Of a stretch of 64,000 nucleotides of DNA, positions 23,850 to 34,790 are shown in pieces. Under the pieces are notes generated by a model that saw only the letters and a program-made list of their open reading frames with translations, had not been told where the DNA came from and made no database searches. Both the position numbers and the translations under genes were made by a program. The stretch comes from Dugong dugon (Eukaryota; Chordata; Mammalia; Sirenia; Dugongidae). The stretch is from assembly GCA_030035585.1 (NCBI GenBank), contig CM057464.1, positions 76,864,919 through 76,928,918 of the forward strand, in the 5' to 3' direction. Numbering within the stretch: the stretch's first letter is position 1; each line of letters opens with the position of its first letter.

Positions 23850-24589
23850 TTGTTAACCATAGTCCTTGTCCATTTAACTGCAAGAAAAAAACCGTTTGGG
23901 AAAAGGAATTAACTAATGCATATGGACATGGCCATTAGTTATGAAACTGCTCTTTAAAGTGTTTTATCAAAGCAAATGTTTCAAGCCAATGAGTTCTGTT
24001 CTTTTGAGGGAACTTCCCCATATAGAAATCTAATTTTTTTTGCCTCCACCGATGGCACCTATTCTGCCCCCTCTTAAACTAGTTTATGTAAATCAACAAC
24101 TGAATGTCTTTAAACAGTAGAAGAACCAGAATATTTAGGGACAAGCAACACTATATTCTCTGGGTTTGTTTCCGAAGGTCAGATTTGCCTAAGGAAACTT
24201 TTGTCTGGTGAATCAGTACAATCGGAGTCACCTGCATGCAAAACTTAGTAGGATTTGTGATTTTGTCATGTCCTCCCCTTGCTGTTTCTATCCACATCTG
24301 TGTTTCAATGTTCAGTGCTGTTTAGCTGACCCTGCACTCCCAGATGCCCTATTGAAATCTTTTCTTTATACTCTTTTCTGTGGTGGTCCCAAACTCTGGG
24401 ATATTTCTCCCCTTGGTTATTAACATAAAGTTGGCATGACAGCATGATAATCAAAGGGCTAATTTCTACAATATGCCAAAAGTTCATACATATGTTATTA
24501 AGAACACAGACATTACAGTAGAAAATTAGCAAAATGCAAGAATAAGCAATTCATAGAAAAAAATAAAGTCTTACTGAAAGAAGTTCAAT
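23850..24589. other. Unassigned DNA
   Basis: No gene or named repeat is visible. Confidence 0.5.
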
Positions 24590-24815
24590 ATAATTGATAA
24601 TTCCATAAATGCAAATTAGGATAGCAGCATACTCTTTTTGGCAAACATTCAAAAAGTTTAATAATATTTAGTGTTGATGTGTATGTGGAAATAATTATGC
24701 TCATAATCTATAGGTGAATGTGGCAATTTGGCGGTATTATTTAAATTATAAGATGCTCATAGCCTTTTACTAAATAATTCTGCTTTTAGGATTTTATCTT
24801 TAATATAAATTGACA
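24590..24815 (+). mobile_element. Old L1M fragment
   Basis: Phrases such as 'aatgcaaattaggatagcag', 'gttgatgtgtatgtggaaat' and 'aataattctgcttttaggat' follow the end of L1 ORF2 in order. The fragment is highly diverged. Confidence 0.65.
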
Positions 24816-24895
24816 CTTTTATATATATATATACATATATATACACATATATATGTATATATATAATATATAAATAAAAATTTTAATGTAGTTTA
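24816..24895. repeat. TA-rich microsatellite
   Basis: Runs of TA, broken by CATA and GTATA units. It is likely cruciform-prone low-complexity DNA and has no gene. Confidence 0.9.
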
Positions 24896-24959
24896 TTATA
24901 TATAGTACATGCCCAAAAAGACACATGGGGAGGGGCTTCAGACCATAGCATAAGCATCA

Positions 24960-25301
24960 ACTGCACCCTCAGAGCTGGAAGCCGGATATAGTTGGCTCAG
25001 GCCCTGGCTGAGCAACCATTGACATTTTCCCTCAACTCACACCATGAAAGTGTCATTCCATGTGATTGGGCTGTGTGTTTTAATCTGTGCCATGAATCTC
25101 TAAGCCCAGGGATCACTCCTGAGCCTAATCCGAGAATGTCCACCCAAGGGTGTCTACCACCTTTGAGACGCTCTTCACTGGGCTGAAGCCTTAGGTAGGC
25201 CCCCTTAGTGGCTGCCTCTAGGATATTGGCCTTGAGTTGCACTCCTCAAATACTTGTTGTTTTAAGCCACTAAGTTTCAAGGTGTTCTGTTACAGAGTAT
25301 C
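24960..25301 (+). mobile_element. Old MaLR (MLT1-like) LTR 3' part
   Basis: It ends in 'cttgttgttttaagccacta' and 'ggtgttctgttacagagtat', the typical MLT1 LTR end. The preceding 300 bases are compatible but diverged. The younger LTR at 25302 begins directly after it. Confidence 0.55.
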
Positions 25302-25822
25302 TGTTATGAACTGAATTGCGTCCCCCCAAAATGCGTGTCAACTTGGCTAAGGCACAATTCCCAGTATTGTGTGATTGTCCACCATTTTGTCATCTAATAT
25401 GGTTTTCCAACGTGTTGTAAATCTTACCTCTGTGATGTTAATGAGTCTGGATTAGAGGCAGTTATGTTAATGAGGTAGGACTCAATCTACAAGATTAGGT
25501 TGTATCTTGAGTCAATCACTTTTGAAATATAAAAGAGGGAAGTGAGCAGAGAGATGGGGGACTTCATTACCACTAAAAAAGAAGTGCCAGGAGTAGTGTG
25601 TCCTTTGGACCTGGGGCCCCTGCTCTGAGAAGTTCCTAGACCAGGGGAAGATTGATGACAAGAAACTTCCCCCAGAGCCAACAGAGAGAGAAAGCCTTCC
25701 CCTGGAGCTGGCACCCTGAATTTGGACTTCTAACCTCTTGGACTGTGAGAGAATAAATTTCTCTTTGTTAAAGCCATCCACTTGTGGTATTTCTGTTACA
25801 GTACCACTAGATAACTAAGATA
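25302..25822 (+). mobile_element. MaLR-like solo LTR (copy A)
   Basis: It begins TGTTATGAACTGAATTG and ends 'agataactaagata'. Between lie 'ccagtattgtgtgattgtcc', a U3 rich in 'gttaatgag' units, a TATA-like 'aaatataaaaga' near 25527, an AATAAA in 'gagaataaatttctctttg' near 25752, and a 'tggtatttctgttacag' R/U5 phrase. The flanks gtatc (25297-25301) and gcatt (25823-25827) fit a decayed 5-bp target duplication. Copies B, C and D elsewhere in the window share the whole structure. No internal region is attached. Confidence 0.85.
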
Positions 25823-26007
25823 GCATTATTGTGGTAATATTTAACTGATACATGTTCCTTGATTCCTTGATGACTCCACCTCCTCACACTTAATAGAAGT
25901 GAGTATCCTCAAAGCCTCATCCTTTATGAAGATCTTACCTTCTTCTTGGCTTGTGTCACTATTAGTATTATTCTATGCAGATGATTTCTGACTCCATACC
26001 TCAAATA

Positions 26008-26888
26008 TAGAGGAAGGAAAGGTGTGCGTCAGGGTTGTGTCCTTTCACCATACCTATTCAATCTACATGCTGAGCAAATAATCCGAGAACCTGGACCATA
26101 TGAAGAAGAACGCAGCATCAGGATTGGAGGAAGACTCATTAACAACCTGCATTGTGCAGATTACACAACCTTGCTTGCTGAAAGTGAAGAGGACTTGAAG
26201 CACGTACTGATGAAGATCGAAGACTACAGCCTTCAGTATGGATTACACCTCAACATAAAGAAAACAAAAATCCTCACAACTGGACCAATAAGCAACATCA
26301 AGATAAATGGAGAAAAGACTGAAGTTGTCAAGGATTCATTTTACTTGGATCCACAATCAATACCCATAGGAGCAGCAGTCAAGAAATCAAAATATAATTG
26401 CATTGGGCAAATATGCTGCAAAAGACCTCCTTAAAATGTTGAAAAGCAAAGATGTCACCTTGAAGACTAAGGTGCACCTGACCCAAGCCATGGTGTTTTC
26501 AATCGCCAAATATGCATGCGAAAGCTAGATGATGAATAAGGAAAACCGAAGAAGAATTGATGCCTTTGAATTGTGGTGTTGGCGAAGAATATTGAATATA
26601 CCATGGAATGCCAGAAGAACAGACAAATCTGTCTTGGAAGAAGTACAACCAGAGTGCTCCCTGGAAGCAAGGATGGTGAGACTACATCTCACATACTTTG
26701 GACTTGTTATCAGGAAGGATCAGTTCCTAGAGAAGGACATCATGCTTGGTAAAATAGAGAGCCAGGGAAAAAGAGGAAGACCCTCAACAAGACGGATTGA
26801 CACAATGGTTACAACAATGGGCTCAGACATAACAACAATTGTGAGGATGGCACAGGACCAGGCAGTGTTTTGTTCTGTTGTACATGGG
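26008..26888 (+). mobile_element. RTE LINE 3' fragment (RT C-terminus onward)
   Basis: Frames at 26024-26434 and 26529-27011 encode the second half of the RTE reverse transcriptase and the domain after it. The RT active-site position reads C-A-D-Y instead of the expected Y-A-D-D, so two residues are changed. A frameshift or stop near 26434-26529 separates the two frames. The element stops at about 26888, before the usual tail, where a MER5-like element starts. This is a 5'-truncated and 3'-damaged copy. Confidence 0.9.
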
Positions 26889-27080
26889 GCAATTGTTCTC
26901 AAACTTTTGCTGCCTCACAATCACCTGAGGGACTTGTTTAAACACCAATTTCTGGGCTCCACCCCTCGAGTTCCTGATTCAGTAAGTCTGAAGAAGGGCC
27001 CCAGAATTTGAACTTCTAATATATTCTCAGGTCATGCTGACGCTGCTGGTCTGGGGACTAAACTTTGAGAATCACTCGAA
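26889..27080 (+). mobile_element. MER5-type hAT MITE
   Basis: It follows the MER5A order from 'ttgttctcaaacttttgctg' through 'cacaatcacctgagggactt', 'ctgattcagtaagtctgaag' and 'gctgacgctgctggtctggg' to 'actttgagaatcactcg'. It has inverted ends ('ttctcaaa' and 'tttgagaa') and no coding capacity. Confidence 0.88.
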
Positions 27081-27214
27081 TAGGCATGTGATGGAAGTTG
27101 CTGGCAATCAAATATCTGGAAATATTGGTATATGAGGCCAGATTAATTACAATGCACCTGATTTCATATCAAAAAGTAGTGACTTATTTTTATGTATAAA
27201 TGTACATATAAAAA

Positions 27215-27365
27215 AGAGGAAAAAAACGTTGCCGTAGATTCGATTCTGACTCAAAGAAAGCCTACAGGACAGAGGAGAACTGCCCCAAGGAGCGGCTGGT
27301 GGATTCAAACTGCCAGCCTTTTGGTTAGCAGCCGTAGCTCTTAACCACTGTGCCACCAGTGCTCC
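27215..27365 (-). mobile_element. Afrotherian SINE, short type
   Basis: It runs from 'aaaaaacgttgccgtagatt' to the reversed head 'aaccactgtgccaccagtgc'. An imperfect 13-bp duplication, aaatgtacatata (27198-27210) and aaatgtatatata (27366-27378), flanks it. Confidence 0.94.
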
Positions 27366-27533
27366 AAATGTATATATAGATGTATTTATTCATTTATTTT
27401 GGTTTTGGTTTAAACAAAGATCCAATACATAATCAGGGTCATTTGGGACTACTCTGATATAATATGTTGGGTTGAGTCAAGGAAGGAGAGACTGAGGCCA
27501 ACCAGAACATCTTCCGAAATTACTTAACTCCAG

Positions 27534-27945
27534 TGTTATGGTTTGAACTGTGTCCTCTAAAAGTATGTGTTATAAATCCTAACCCCTATACCTGTGGTTA
27601 TAATCCCATTTGGGAATGGATTTTCTTTATTATGTTAATGGACAGACAGTATTAGTGTATGATGCGTTTTAAACCAATCTTTTTTGAGATATAAAAGAGA
27701 TTAAACAAGCCAGCTAGCAAGCAGAGATGGGGGAAGAGAGATGCCATGCCACATGAAGATTGCCCAGGAGCAGAAGCTCAAGGAGACAAGGACCTTCCTC
27801 CAGAGTCGACAGAGAAAGCCTTCCCCTAGAGCCGGCATCCTGAATTCAGACTTCTAGTCTCCTAAACTGTGAGAAAATAAATTCTGTTTGTTAAAGCCAC
27901 CCACTCGTGGTATTTTTGTTATAGCAGCACTGGATAACTAAGACA
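27534..27945 (+). mobile_element. MaLR-like solo LTR (copy B) with exact target duplication
   Basis: It begins TGTTATGGTTTGAACTGTG and ends 'ggataactaagaca'. The exact 5-bp duplication tccag is at 27529-27533 and 27946-27950. It has a TATA-like 'agatataaaaga', an AATAAA in 'gaaaataaattctgtttgtt', and the same U5 phrase as copy A. Confidence 0.9.
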
Positions 27946-28085
27946 TCCAGTCTCCTTGCCTTGCTGCTATCACTCCCTCTCTTTAACTCCGTCTCCTTAT
28001 TAGAAAACATAACAAATTTTTTCTAGTTAGAACACAAGCCAACTAATCAGACTGCAGTTTGAATGACTGATGATTGTTTGTTTTT

Positions 28086-28270
28086 GTTGTTATCAGTTGC
28101 CTTTGAGACTCGTGTGCAGAGTAGAACTGCTCCATAGGGTTTTCAAGACTGTGACCTTTCAGAAGCGTTATCGCCAGGACTGTCTTCCCAGGCACCTCTG
28201 GGTAGATTCAAACCTCCAATCTTTCAGCTAGTAGCCTAGCACTTAACCCTGTGTGCCAGCCAGGGAGTCT
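28086..28270 (-). mobile_element. Afrotherian SINE, long type
   Basis: It runs from the reversed tail ('tgttatcagttgcctttgag') to the reversed head ('tgtgccagccagggagtc'). The words 'ctgatgatt' on both sides (near 28067 and 28269) suggest a target duplication. Confidence 0.88.
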
Positions 28271-28281
28271 GATGATTATTT

Positions 28282-28348
28282 AACCCTATTAGGCCGCTAT
28301 GAGTTGGAATCAACTCAACAGCAATGGATTTGGTTTGATTTTAATTGT
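28282..28348 (+). mobile_element. SINE tail fragment
   Basis: Only the RTE-like tail is present: 'aggccgctatgagttggaat' then 'caactcaacagcaatggatt'. It lies next to the opposite-strand SINE at 28086-28270. Confidence 0.8.
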
Positions 28349-30234
28349 ATTTTAAAGATGGATAACAACAACAACAAAAATTAATCCAAATGAACACCAA
28401 TTCTGGAACTCTATTACAGTGTTAAGAGAAAAATGTCAAGCAGTGTGCACATGAGGGGAAGGGGAATAGACAGTTTTGGGTGGGAGGGCTTCCTTATAGA
28501 TTGCTCCCAAGTTCAGTTCTCCCCTGCTGTTTCTCCTTTTACGATGTTACCTGCTTCCCTTTCTTACCCTACAGATCTCAAACAGTGCTAAATTTCTTTG
28601 CAGTAGCTTAGCTCCTTACTTCAGTTATACTTTGTCCATTGCTAACCAATCAACTGTGCCAACTATGTGTAGTGATCTGGCTTTAGTTAAATATGTGCTT
28701 TCGGAATCTATCTGGTTGACGTTTTCAGGTTTCTCTCGGTAATAATGCTTAAGGACACGGCATACAAATTTTTATTACTTTGTATGTTACTTTGTATCTT
28801 CATATCTGTTTGGTTTCTGATCTATCTTTCATCTTTATTTGAACTGTCTGGTGCACATTCTACTTCATGAAATTCTTTTGAAAGTTGGTGGGGTTATAAA
28901 TAAATAAAACATGGAAATATCATCATAATAGTTTTATGTGCTAGAGTTCTAGTTATCACTTCAATCTCAGAGACATGTAAAAAACACATAAACAAAGAGA
29001 ATTAGCTTATATAAGCTGTTATAAGTTATCTATATGTTATTGTATGTTATTATTTTCTCAGCGAATGATTCAATAAATAAAAGCCTCCCCACAAAAAAAA
29101 CCGGCAGAGGTATCATTTGGCTGTCTAATGAACAACTTCCCCATGTCCACAACTGCATCTCTCTTGCTGTTGCCACTTCAAGGAAACCAGAGGAACTTTA
29201 GTAGACAAAAGGGGGCCCTAAACAGAGGGGCACTGGAACTTTATCCAGGAAAAAAATTACTGTTGCAGTTTAACAACCGCTGGTGAAAAGGGGACAATGA
29301 CAAAAAAAATACATGAAATTACTGAGAACAGTAACAAACTAGATCAAGATCAATAGGTGATTATTTGAAATACAGAGCGATTACCAGAACGAGGTAGAAA
29401 TATGAGGCAATAGAAGTGATAAGGAAATTAATATATGTATGTTAGAAAAATAGACCTAGGAGCGATAACTGGGCAATTTAGCTGTGTGCAAGTTATGTTC
29501 AAATGTGTTGGGACCAATATATGTAACACCAGCCTTCTGGCTGGTGGTAAAGTTACCAGGGTCACAAGGCTTATTATTTTATCTTTTCAACACAGTCAGT
29601 TGAAAACTACTCAGAAATATAAATATACAGACAATATAAAATACACCCAGTGTAGTATTTATATTATAGAGAAACAACGATGAAATAAACAAGATCTGTT
29701 CTCTGAGTAGTCACGTATTTTAAAATGATTCAGAAGTGGTGCTGAAAATGGATATTTTTATTTCACTATCTCAGAAAATGATATATGAGCTTTCCAGCAA
29801 CACCATCAGGCTGATTATGGCAGTGATAAATTAGACTTGATTGAGATTTGAGTGTTTCAAATGATATTTTACAAACAATATTTTTGCTGAAATAAATTGC
29901 CATTGTGTGATATTTCTCTTGTGCCCTTTCATCTTGCAGTATGGAGCAAATATAGAAAAGCAAAGCACAAATAATCACTGGGGCAAGGTCAGGGTTTAAA
30001 TCAGGGTGTAAATCTCAGAGGATTTCATATCCAATATCATTTTTTGCTGTTGACATCAGGGGAAAAGATTAAGATATCTACTTTCAGCTTTAAGGGATCT
30101 GTTGCCCTTTGTTTATGCTGAAAACTCTGAGAAGGGTAGCATTGTCTCAGAAGACTAATAAAAAATTTTTTAAAAAGATGTTATTGAAATGCTACTGAAT
30201 ATTAGAAACATAGCTGTGTATATTTCTGTCTTTC
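28349..30234. other. Unassigned DNA
   Basis: No gene or confident repeat. Open frames at 29435-29683 and 29766-29978 show no recognisable domain. Confidence 0.5.
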
Positions 30235-30335
30235 CCTTTATATAGTGAGCATATTAAGGACACAGACAGTGTCTCTTTTTTTTACCACTGTACCTATCAT
30301 AGTACTAGTCATTCAGTGAATGTTTGATGACATTC
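30235..30335 (+). mobile_element. L2 LINE 3'-end fragment
   Basis: 'agtgagcatattaaggacac', 'cactgtacctatcatagtac' and 'ttcagtgaatgtttgatga' give the terminal L2 order. Confidence 0.65.
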
Positions 30336-31248
30336 AAAACATAATGCAAAGGAAAAAAAAAGCACATGTATATGTATAGGTTTAGAGATTATTAGAACTG
30401 AAAAGCAACTCAGATTATCTGAGGTGGTGCGCCATCAAAAGCAAGGATTTTGTATCATGGCAAATTCAGTTTGCAATGATGTTTCCATCAATTATTGGCC
30501 ATGTGCCTTTGGAATAAGACTCAGTTTCTTTAGTTGTAAAATGAAATTCTTTAAATTTGTATCTTAGAGTGGGATCCCCCTACTATTGAGCCTGAGGCAA
30601 GAACTTGGATGCAGGTAGCTTAACTGGGACATGATCTCAGGATGCAAGAGTAAACGAGCGGGGAAAATGAGACTGAGAAGGAGGCAAAGCAAACAGCATA
30701 GGATTCATTACTGAGTTTGCTATTCTAGGCAACAGGGTCTCAGTTCCACCAGGACTGAGGAGTGTTCGGAATACCCCCTAGAAATGTTGCTCTGAAGGAC
30801 AGAAGGCTGGAGCATTTGCCCTCACTGATTGAGTGTTGTCCCCAGAGATATTAGCTCCATTGTACTTTCAGACTACTATTGTAAATGATCCCCCATTTTA
30901 GACTTTTCAAACTTTTGAACCTCGGTTATCAAATTATGGCAGATTTCACAGGGGTTACTGAGAAGCCCATAGGAAGTGTATAATTATGGAGAGCTGAGTA
31001 AGGTCTGGTGACTGGGATTGCAACGAGGGTTAGCATAGTTTCTGTTTAGTGTAAGTGTCTTCCAGGAGACCTACCCGTTTAACATAATTCCTAGTCAGCA
31101 ATGAGCTGGACCTCTGGTGTGCTTCATTTCCTTCAGCTACACAATCACACACTGTTGAAAACCCTTGCAGTTCCAGCACACTGGAGAAAAGAGAGAAAAT
31201 CCTCTATCCTTGGCCCAGGATCAGCCCTTCTGTTTTGTCTCTTGCCTG
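30336..31248. other. Unassigned DNA; possible LTR or MIR remnants
   Basis: A MIR-like phrase ('ggccatgtgcctttggaata' to 'tttagttgtaaaatgaaatt') occurs at about 30495-30560. The text at 30570-30790 vaguely resembles an ERVL LTR in reverse. Neither is firm. Confidence 0.4.
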
Positions 31249-31277
31249 CCCTAGTGGTGCAGTGGTTAAGGGTTCAT
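31249..31277 (+). mobile_element. SINE head fragment
   Basis: It contains 'ctagtggtgcagtggttaag', the A-box part of the SINE, and stops abruptly at the start of an inverted repeat. Confidence 0.75.
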
Positions 31278-31487
31278 TCCGGTTCCAACCCTTGCTGAGA
31301 ATTTGCATTTCTAACAAGTTCCCAGGAGATGCTAATGCTGCTAATTGGGGACCAATTCTGAGAACCATTAGTAGAATAGTTGTTCTCAAAATTTATTATA
31401 CATAAGAATCACCTGGGAAAAATGTAGATTCTGATTCAGTATATCTGGGGGTGGAAATGCAAATTCTCAGCAGGGGTTTGAACTGGA
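31278..31487. repeat. Rearranged MER5-like element bounded by a 34-bp inverted repeat
   Basis: Positions 31278-31311 and 31454-31487 are reverse complements over 34 bp with about three mismatches. Between them the two halves of a MER5-type element occur in swapped order: the 3' half ('tgctaatgctgctaattggg' to 'gagaacca') at 31296-31367, then the 5' half ('gttgttctcaaaatttatta' to 'ctgattcagtatatctgggg') at about 31379-31453. The inverted 3'-half start follows at 31454. An inversion or palindromic rearrangement is needed to explain this. Confidence 0.75.
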
Positions 31488-31489
31488 AC

Positions 31490-31668
31490 AAACTGGTTTG
31501 AAGCCCTGGTTCAAACCCATCAGCTACTCCACGGGAGAAAGAAGTGTCAGTCTGCCTCTGAGAAGATTTCAGCCTAGGAAACCCTATGGGGCAGTTCTAC
31601 TCTGCCCTACAGAGTCACTATGAGTTGGAATGGACTCAAAGGCAGTGGGTTTGGGTTTTGGGTTTTTC
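31490..31668 (+). mobile_element. Afrotherian SINE, body and tail
   Basis: It reads 'gaagccctggttcaaaccca', a middle block ('agtgtcagtctgcctctgag') and the tail 'ggaatggactcaaaggcagt'. The A-box part is missing here but present at 31249-31277, so the rearranged segment may have split one SINE. Confidence 0.85.
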
Positions 31669-31843
31669 TGCTCTGAGTGCTTTCCACATGACATTTTAAG
31701 AATTATAGAAATGCGTTTTGAGGGAAAGAAAAAACAGAGAGTGAGAGGGAAAGGGACAGGGAGAGGCAGAGAGAAAGAGGATAATTTTTTCCTCAAACCT
31801 AGAGGTCCAATAAATGTCATATTCTTTAATTTTCCAATTGACC

Positions 31844-32011
31844 AAAAAAAAAACCAAACTCATTGCCATCAAGTCAACTCCGACTCATAGTGACCCTATA
31901 GAACAGAGTAGAACTGTCCCATAGAGTTTCCAAGGAGCGCCTGGTGGCTTGGGACTGCCAACCTTTGGGTTAGCAGCTGTAGCACTTAACCACTATGCCA
32001 CCAGGGCTTCC
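31844..32011 (-). mobile_element. Afrotherian SINE, short type
   Basis: It runs from 'accaaactcattgccatcaa' to 'aaccactatgccaccagggc'. The flanking words tccaattgac and tccagctgac suggest a decayed 10-bp duplication. Confidence 0.93.
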
Positions 32012-32094
32012 TCCAGCTGACTAGCTGATGTGAAATCAAATCTCCATCATTTTTTATTTTGTCCCTCCTTGGTATGGCATAAGGCTCTAGGTGA

Positions 32095-32300
32095 GACATG
32101 TCCAACAGAACTTTTTGTGATGATGGAAATGATCTATTCTTGCTGTTCAGTGTGGTAGCCATTAGTTACATATGGCCATTGAGCCCTTGTGGCTAGTGTG
32201 ACTGAGGAACTGAATGATTAATTTTATTTAAATTTAATCACTTAAATTCAAATTTTAATAGTCACATGTGGCTAGTGACTACCATGTTAGACTCAGTCTA
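32095..32300. mobile_element. Palindromic hAT-type MITE (old)
   Basis: The two ends are partly reverse-complementary: 'gtggtagccattagttacat' near 32152 pairs roughly with 'cacatgtggctagtgactac' near 32263. I recognise the 'tgatggaaatg...gccactagccacatgtggct' pattern of a mammalian Charlie-type MITE but not with certainty which one. Confidence 0.65.
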
Positions 32301-34379
32301 CTTTCTTTCCTTGTCCAGTTTAGGTGACCCATTTGCAAGTGAGTTTCTCTGGAGATAGCATATACTTTCTCCTTGTCTAATTTTCATACAGGGCCTCCTC
32401 TATGATTCCAAAACATGGTGCTTAGTGCCAGACATCCACACACTCACATTGTTTGAAGGCTCTGCCACTTCCGGAGTGCTGCAAGTGAATGGGATGCTAA
32501 CTGTCTGAAGAAACCCAACCCTCTCCCGGCCCATTTGCTTCTACTCATTTAACACTAAATGCCCTTACCCTTCTCTCGTTCAAATACTATACCTTCTAAA
32601 TCCTACATTTATTAAAAAAAAAACAAAGGCTGTACCCTGAGACAAGGGAAACTCTGTTCTCCAAGACCCAAAGCCCTGGCAACTCATTTTGAGGAAACGA
32701 CAATTGGAAAACCTTCTTTTTTTTTTTTTTTTTCCATGCTGAGCTCACAGAAGTGAAAACAAAGACACTGTAAATTTATCAGCCAAGCTGTCTTGCTACC
32801 TATAGCTCAAAGTGACTAAAAACAAACAAACAAAACATAGGAAAAACCAATGAATGGGGAAAATTGTGTAAGTTCTACCTCACATGCTCCTACTTATTAA
32901 GTGCTAATTCTTGCTACATTGCCAAGCACATGGTAAATGAGAAAAAAATGCTTGGAAATATTCTTTGCAGGCATGAATTTTACATTTCTGGGAACCAACT
33001 GCAAGGTAATAACTGTGTAATAATTTGTGAATTATTTTAGCAGTCTAGCAACATTTCTATATAAGCAAATGTGAAACATAGGGAGATAGTAACAAACGGT
33101 CATAAAGATTCAATGATAACTGCCTTAAAATGTCCTTGTTTCCATGGCAATTCTAGAGTAATTATCTCATTTTCAAGTAAACATATAAATTCTGGCTTAG
33201 TTACAGAATATTCTGATTATATGTACATGTCTTGCTATAATAAAAACAACCTACTTATATTTTTATGTTAGTGAAAATGTTGTCATATGATTACTTCAGC
33301 TTACCTTGGACACTTAGCTAAACAGTTTTTGCAAATCAGACAAATAGAATTCATTTTAAATGTTGTTTGTGACTTCTGAATTGTAATAAGAGGCAAAAAG
33401 TAAACATAAGCCACAGTGATATTTGTTGTTAAAATTATGTTGCATTCATGGTATAAAGAAATATACTCTGGAATAAATGATAGTATAGTATCAGTCACAA
33501 TTATAGAGATGGGTAAATCACAAAAACGACTTGGCTACAAACATAAAAAATAATATGACTTCATCTTTAGTAACCATTCAAAAAGTAGATTAAGCTGAAG
33601 TATGTAATTTCTTTTCTGTTATAGAGATAATACTATACTGAATATATATTAAAAACTTCACTATTTATTTTGAATTAAATAACATATATGTAGCATATAT
33701 ATTAAATAAAATATGAGATACTTAAACTAATGTAACTTAAAGGATTTAAAATTTATTGCAAGGTTATTTTTCTTATATTCCATATAGGTTTTATGACATA
33801 TAGATACTTATTCTGCTGTATATTAAAATAGCAGATGCATAGAACAGAGACCAGAAACACTATTGTCTAATTCTGATTCTGTAATTTACCAGCCATGAGG
33901 CCATAAGAAAATCATTTTAATATGTCAGAGTCACTGTTAATTTACTTCTTAAATTGCATGAATTTCCCTTCTGTCTGCTTCATAATCTGACAGTGATGAT
34001 CAAATGATACTATTAGAATATAGGAAATTTGTGATGCATTTTAGTTAGATAGCTAATGAATAATCAAAACTCATCCGGTTTCAAGGCAAAGAATATGTAA
34101 TGTGGTCCAAAGGTGCCTTGGGATAGGGGTTACATATAATAAAGGTAAATTTATCATTACATGCCCATTAGTTTCAGAAAGTGTGTAAACTGCATATAGA
34201 AGTTTTAGTAGCTGCTCAAATATGAATATCCAGAAGCCATATCTCAAAATATAATTCCTTCTCAGTAATATTATGGAATAGTCTGATATGGTGAGGATGA
34301 ACACACAATAAAATATTACAGAATGCTGTGGGAATGACAGTAATGGGGATGGGATATAAGAAGTCTTAGATATCGGTTG
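32301..34379. other. Mostly unassigned DNA; weak MIR remnant
   Basis: A T-run lies at 32717-32735. A possible MIR fragment lies at about 33850-34010 ('taatttaccagccatgaggc'). No gene is visible, and the short frames here are AT-rich noise. Confidence 0.45.
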
Positions 34380-34545
34380 GGAGCCCCGGTGGCACAGTGG
34401 TTAAGAGGTTGGCTGCAAACCAAAAGGTTGGTAGTTTGAATCCATCAGCTGCTCTTTAGAAACCCTATAAGGCAGTTTTACTCTGTCCTTTCGGGTCGCT
34501 ATGAGTTGAGATCAATTCGATGCCAACGAGTTTGGTTTGGCTTAA
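34380..34545 (+). mobile_element. Afrotherian SINE, short type, well preserved
   Basis: It reads 'gggagccccggtggcacagt' to 'gatgccaacgagtttggttt', with clear A-box ('tggcacagtggttaagaggt') and B-box ('ggtagtttgaatcc') regions. Confidence 0.95.
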
Positions 34546-34559
34546 GTATCAGATAAGTT

Positions 34560-34790
34560 GAGACTAGCTTGCATATAGCTGAAAACCCAAAATAGCAGCT
34601 ACACAAGATAGAGGTTTATTTCTCTCTCACAAAGAAGCCCAGAAGCAGGCAGCACTCAGCTGCTTCTCAGCTCCATGATCATCCCGGACCCAGGCTCCTT
34701 CAATCATTCTACTTCACTAACCTTAGTTAGTGGCATCCCTCCTCAAGTTTGCCACATTGTTCAAAATAGCCAGAAGTCTTTGTGGCAGGG
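34560..34790 (-). mobile_element. Degenerate ancient repeat, family not named
   Basis: The text 'agaggtttatttctctctca' followed by a CT-rich 'gacccaggctccttcaatca' region resembles the layout of old mammalian MER-type DNA repeats. It is not firm enough to name. Confidence 0.4.
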
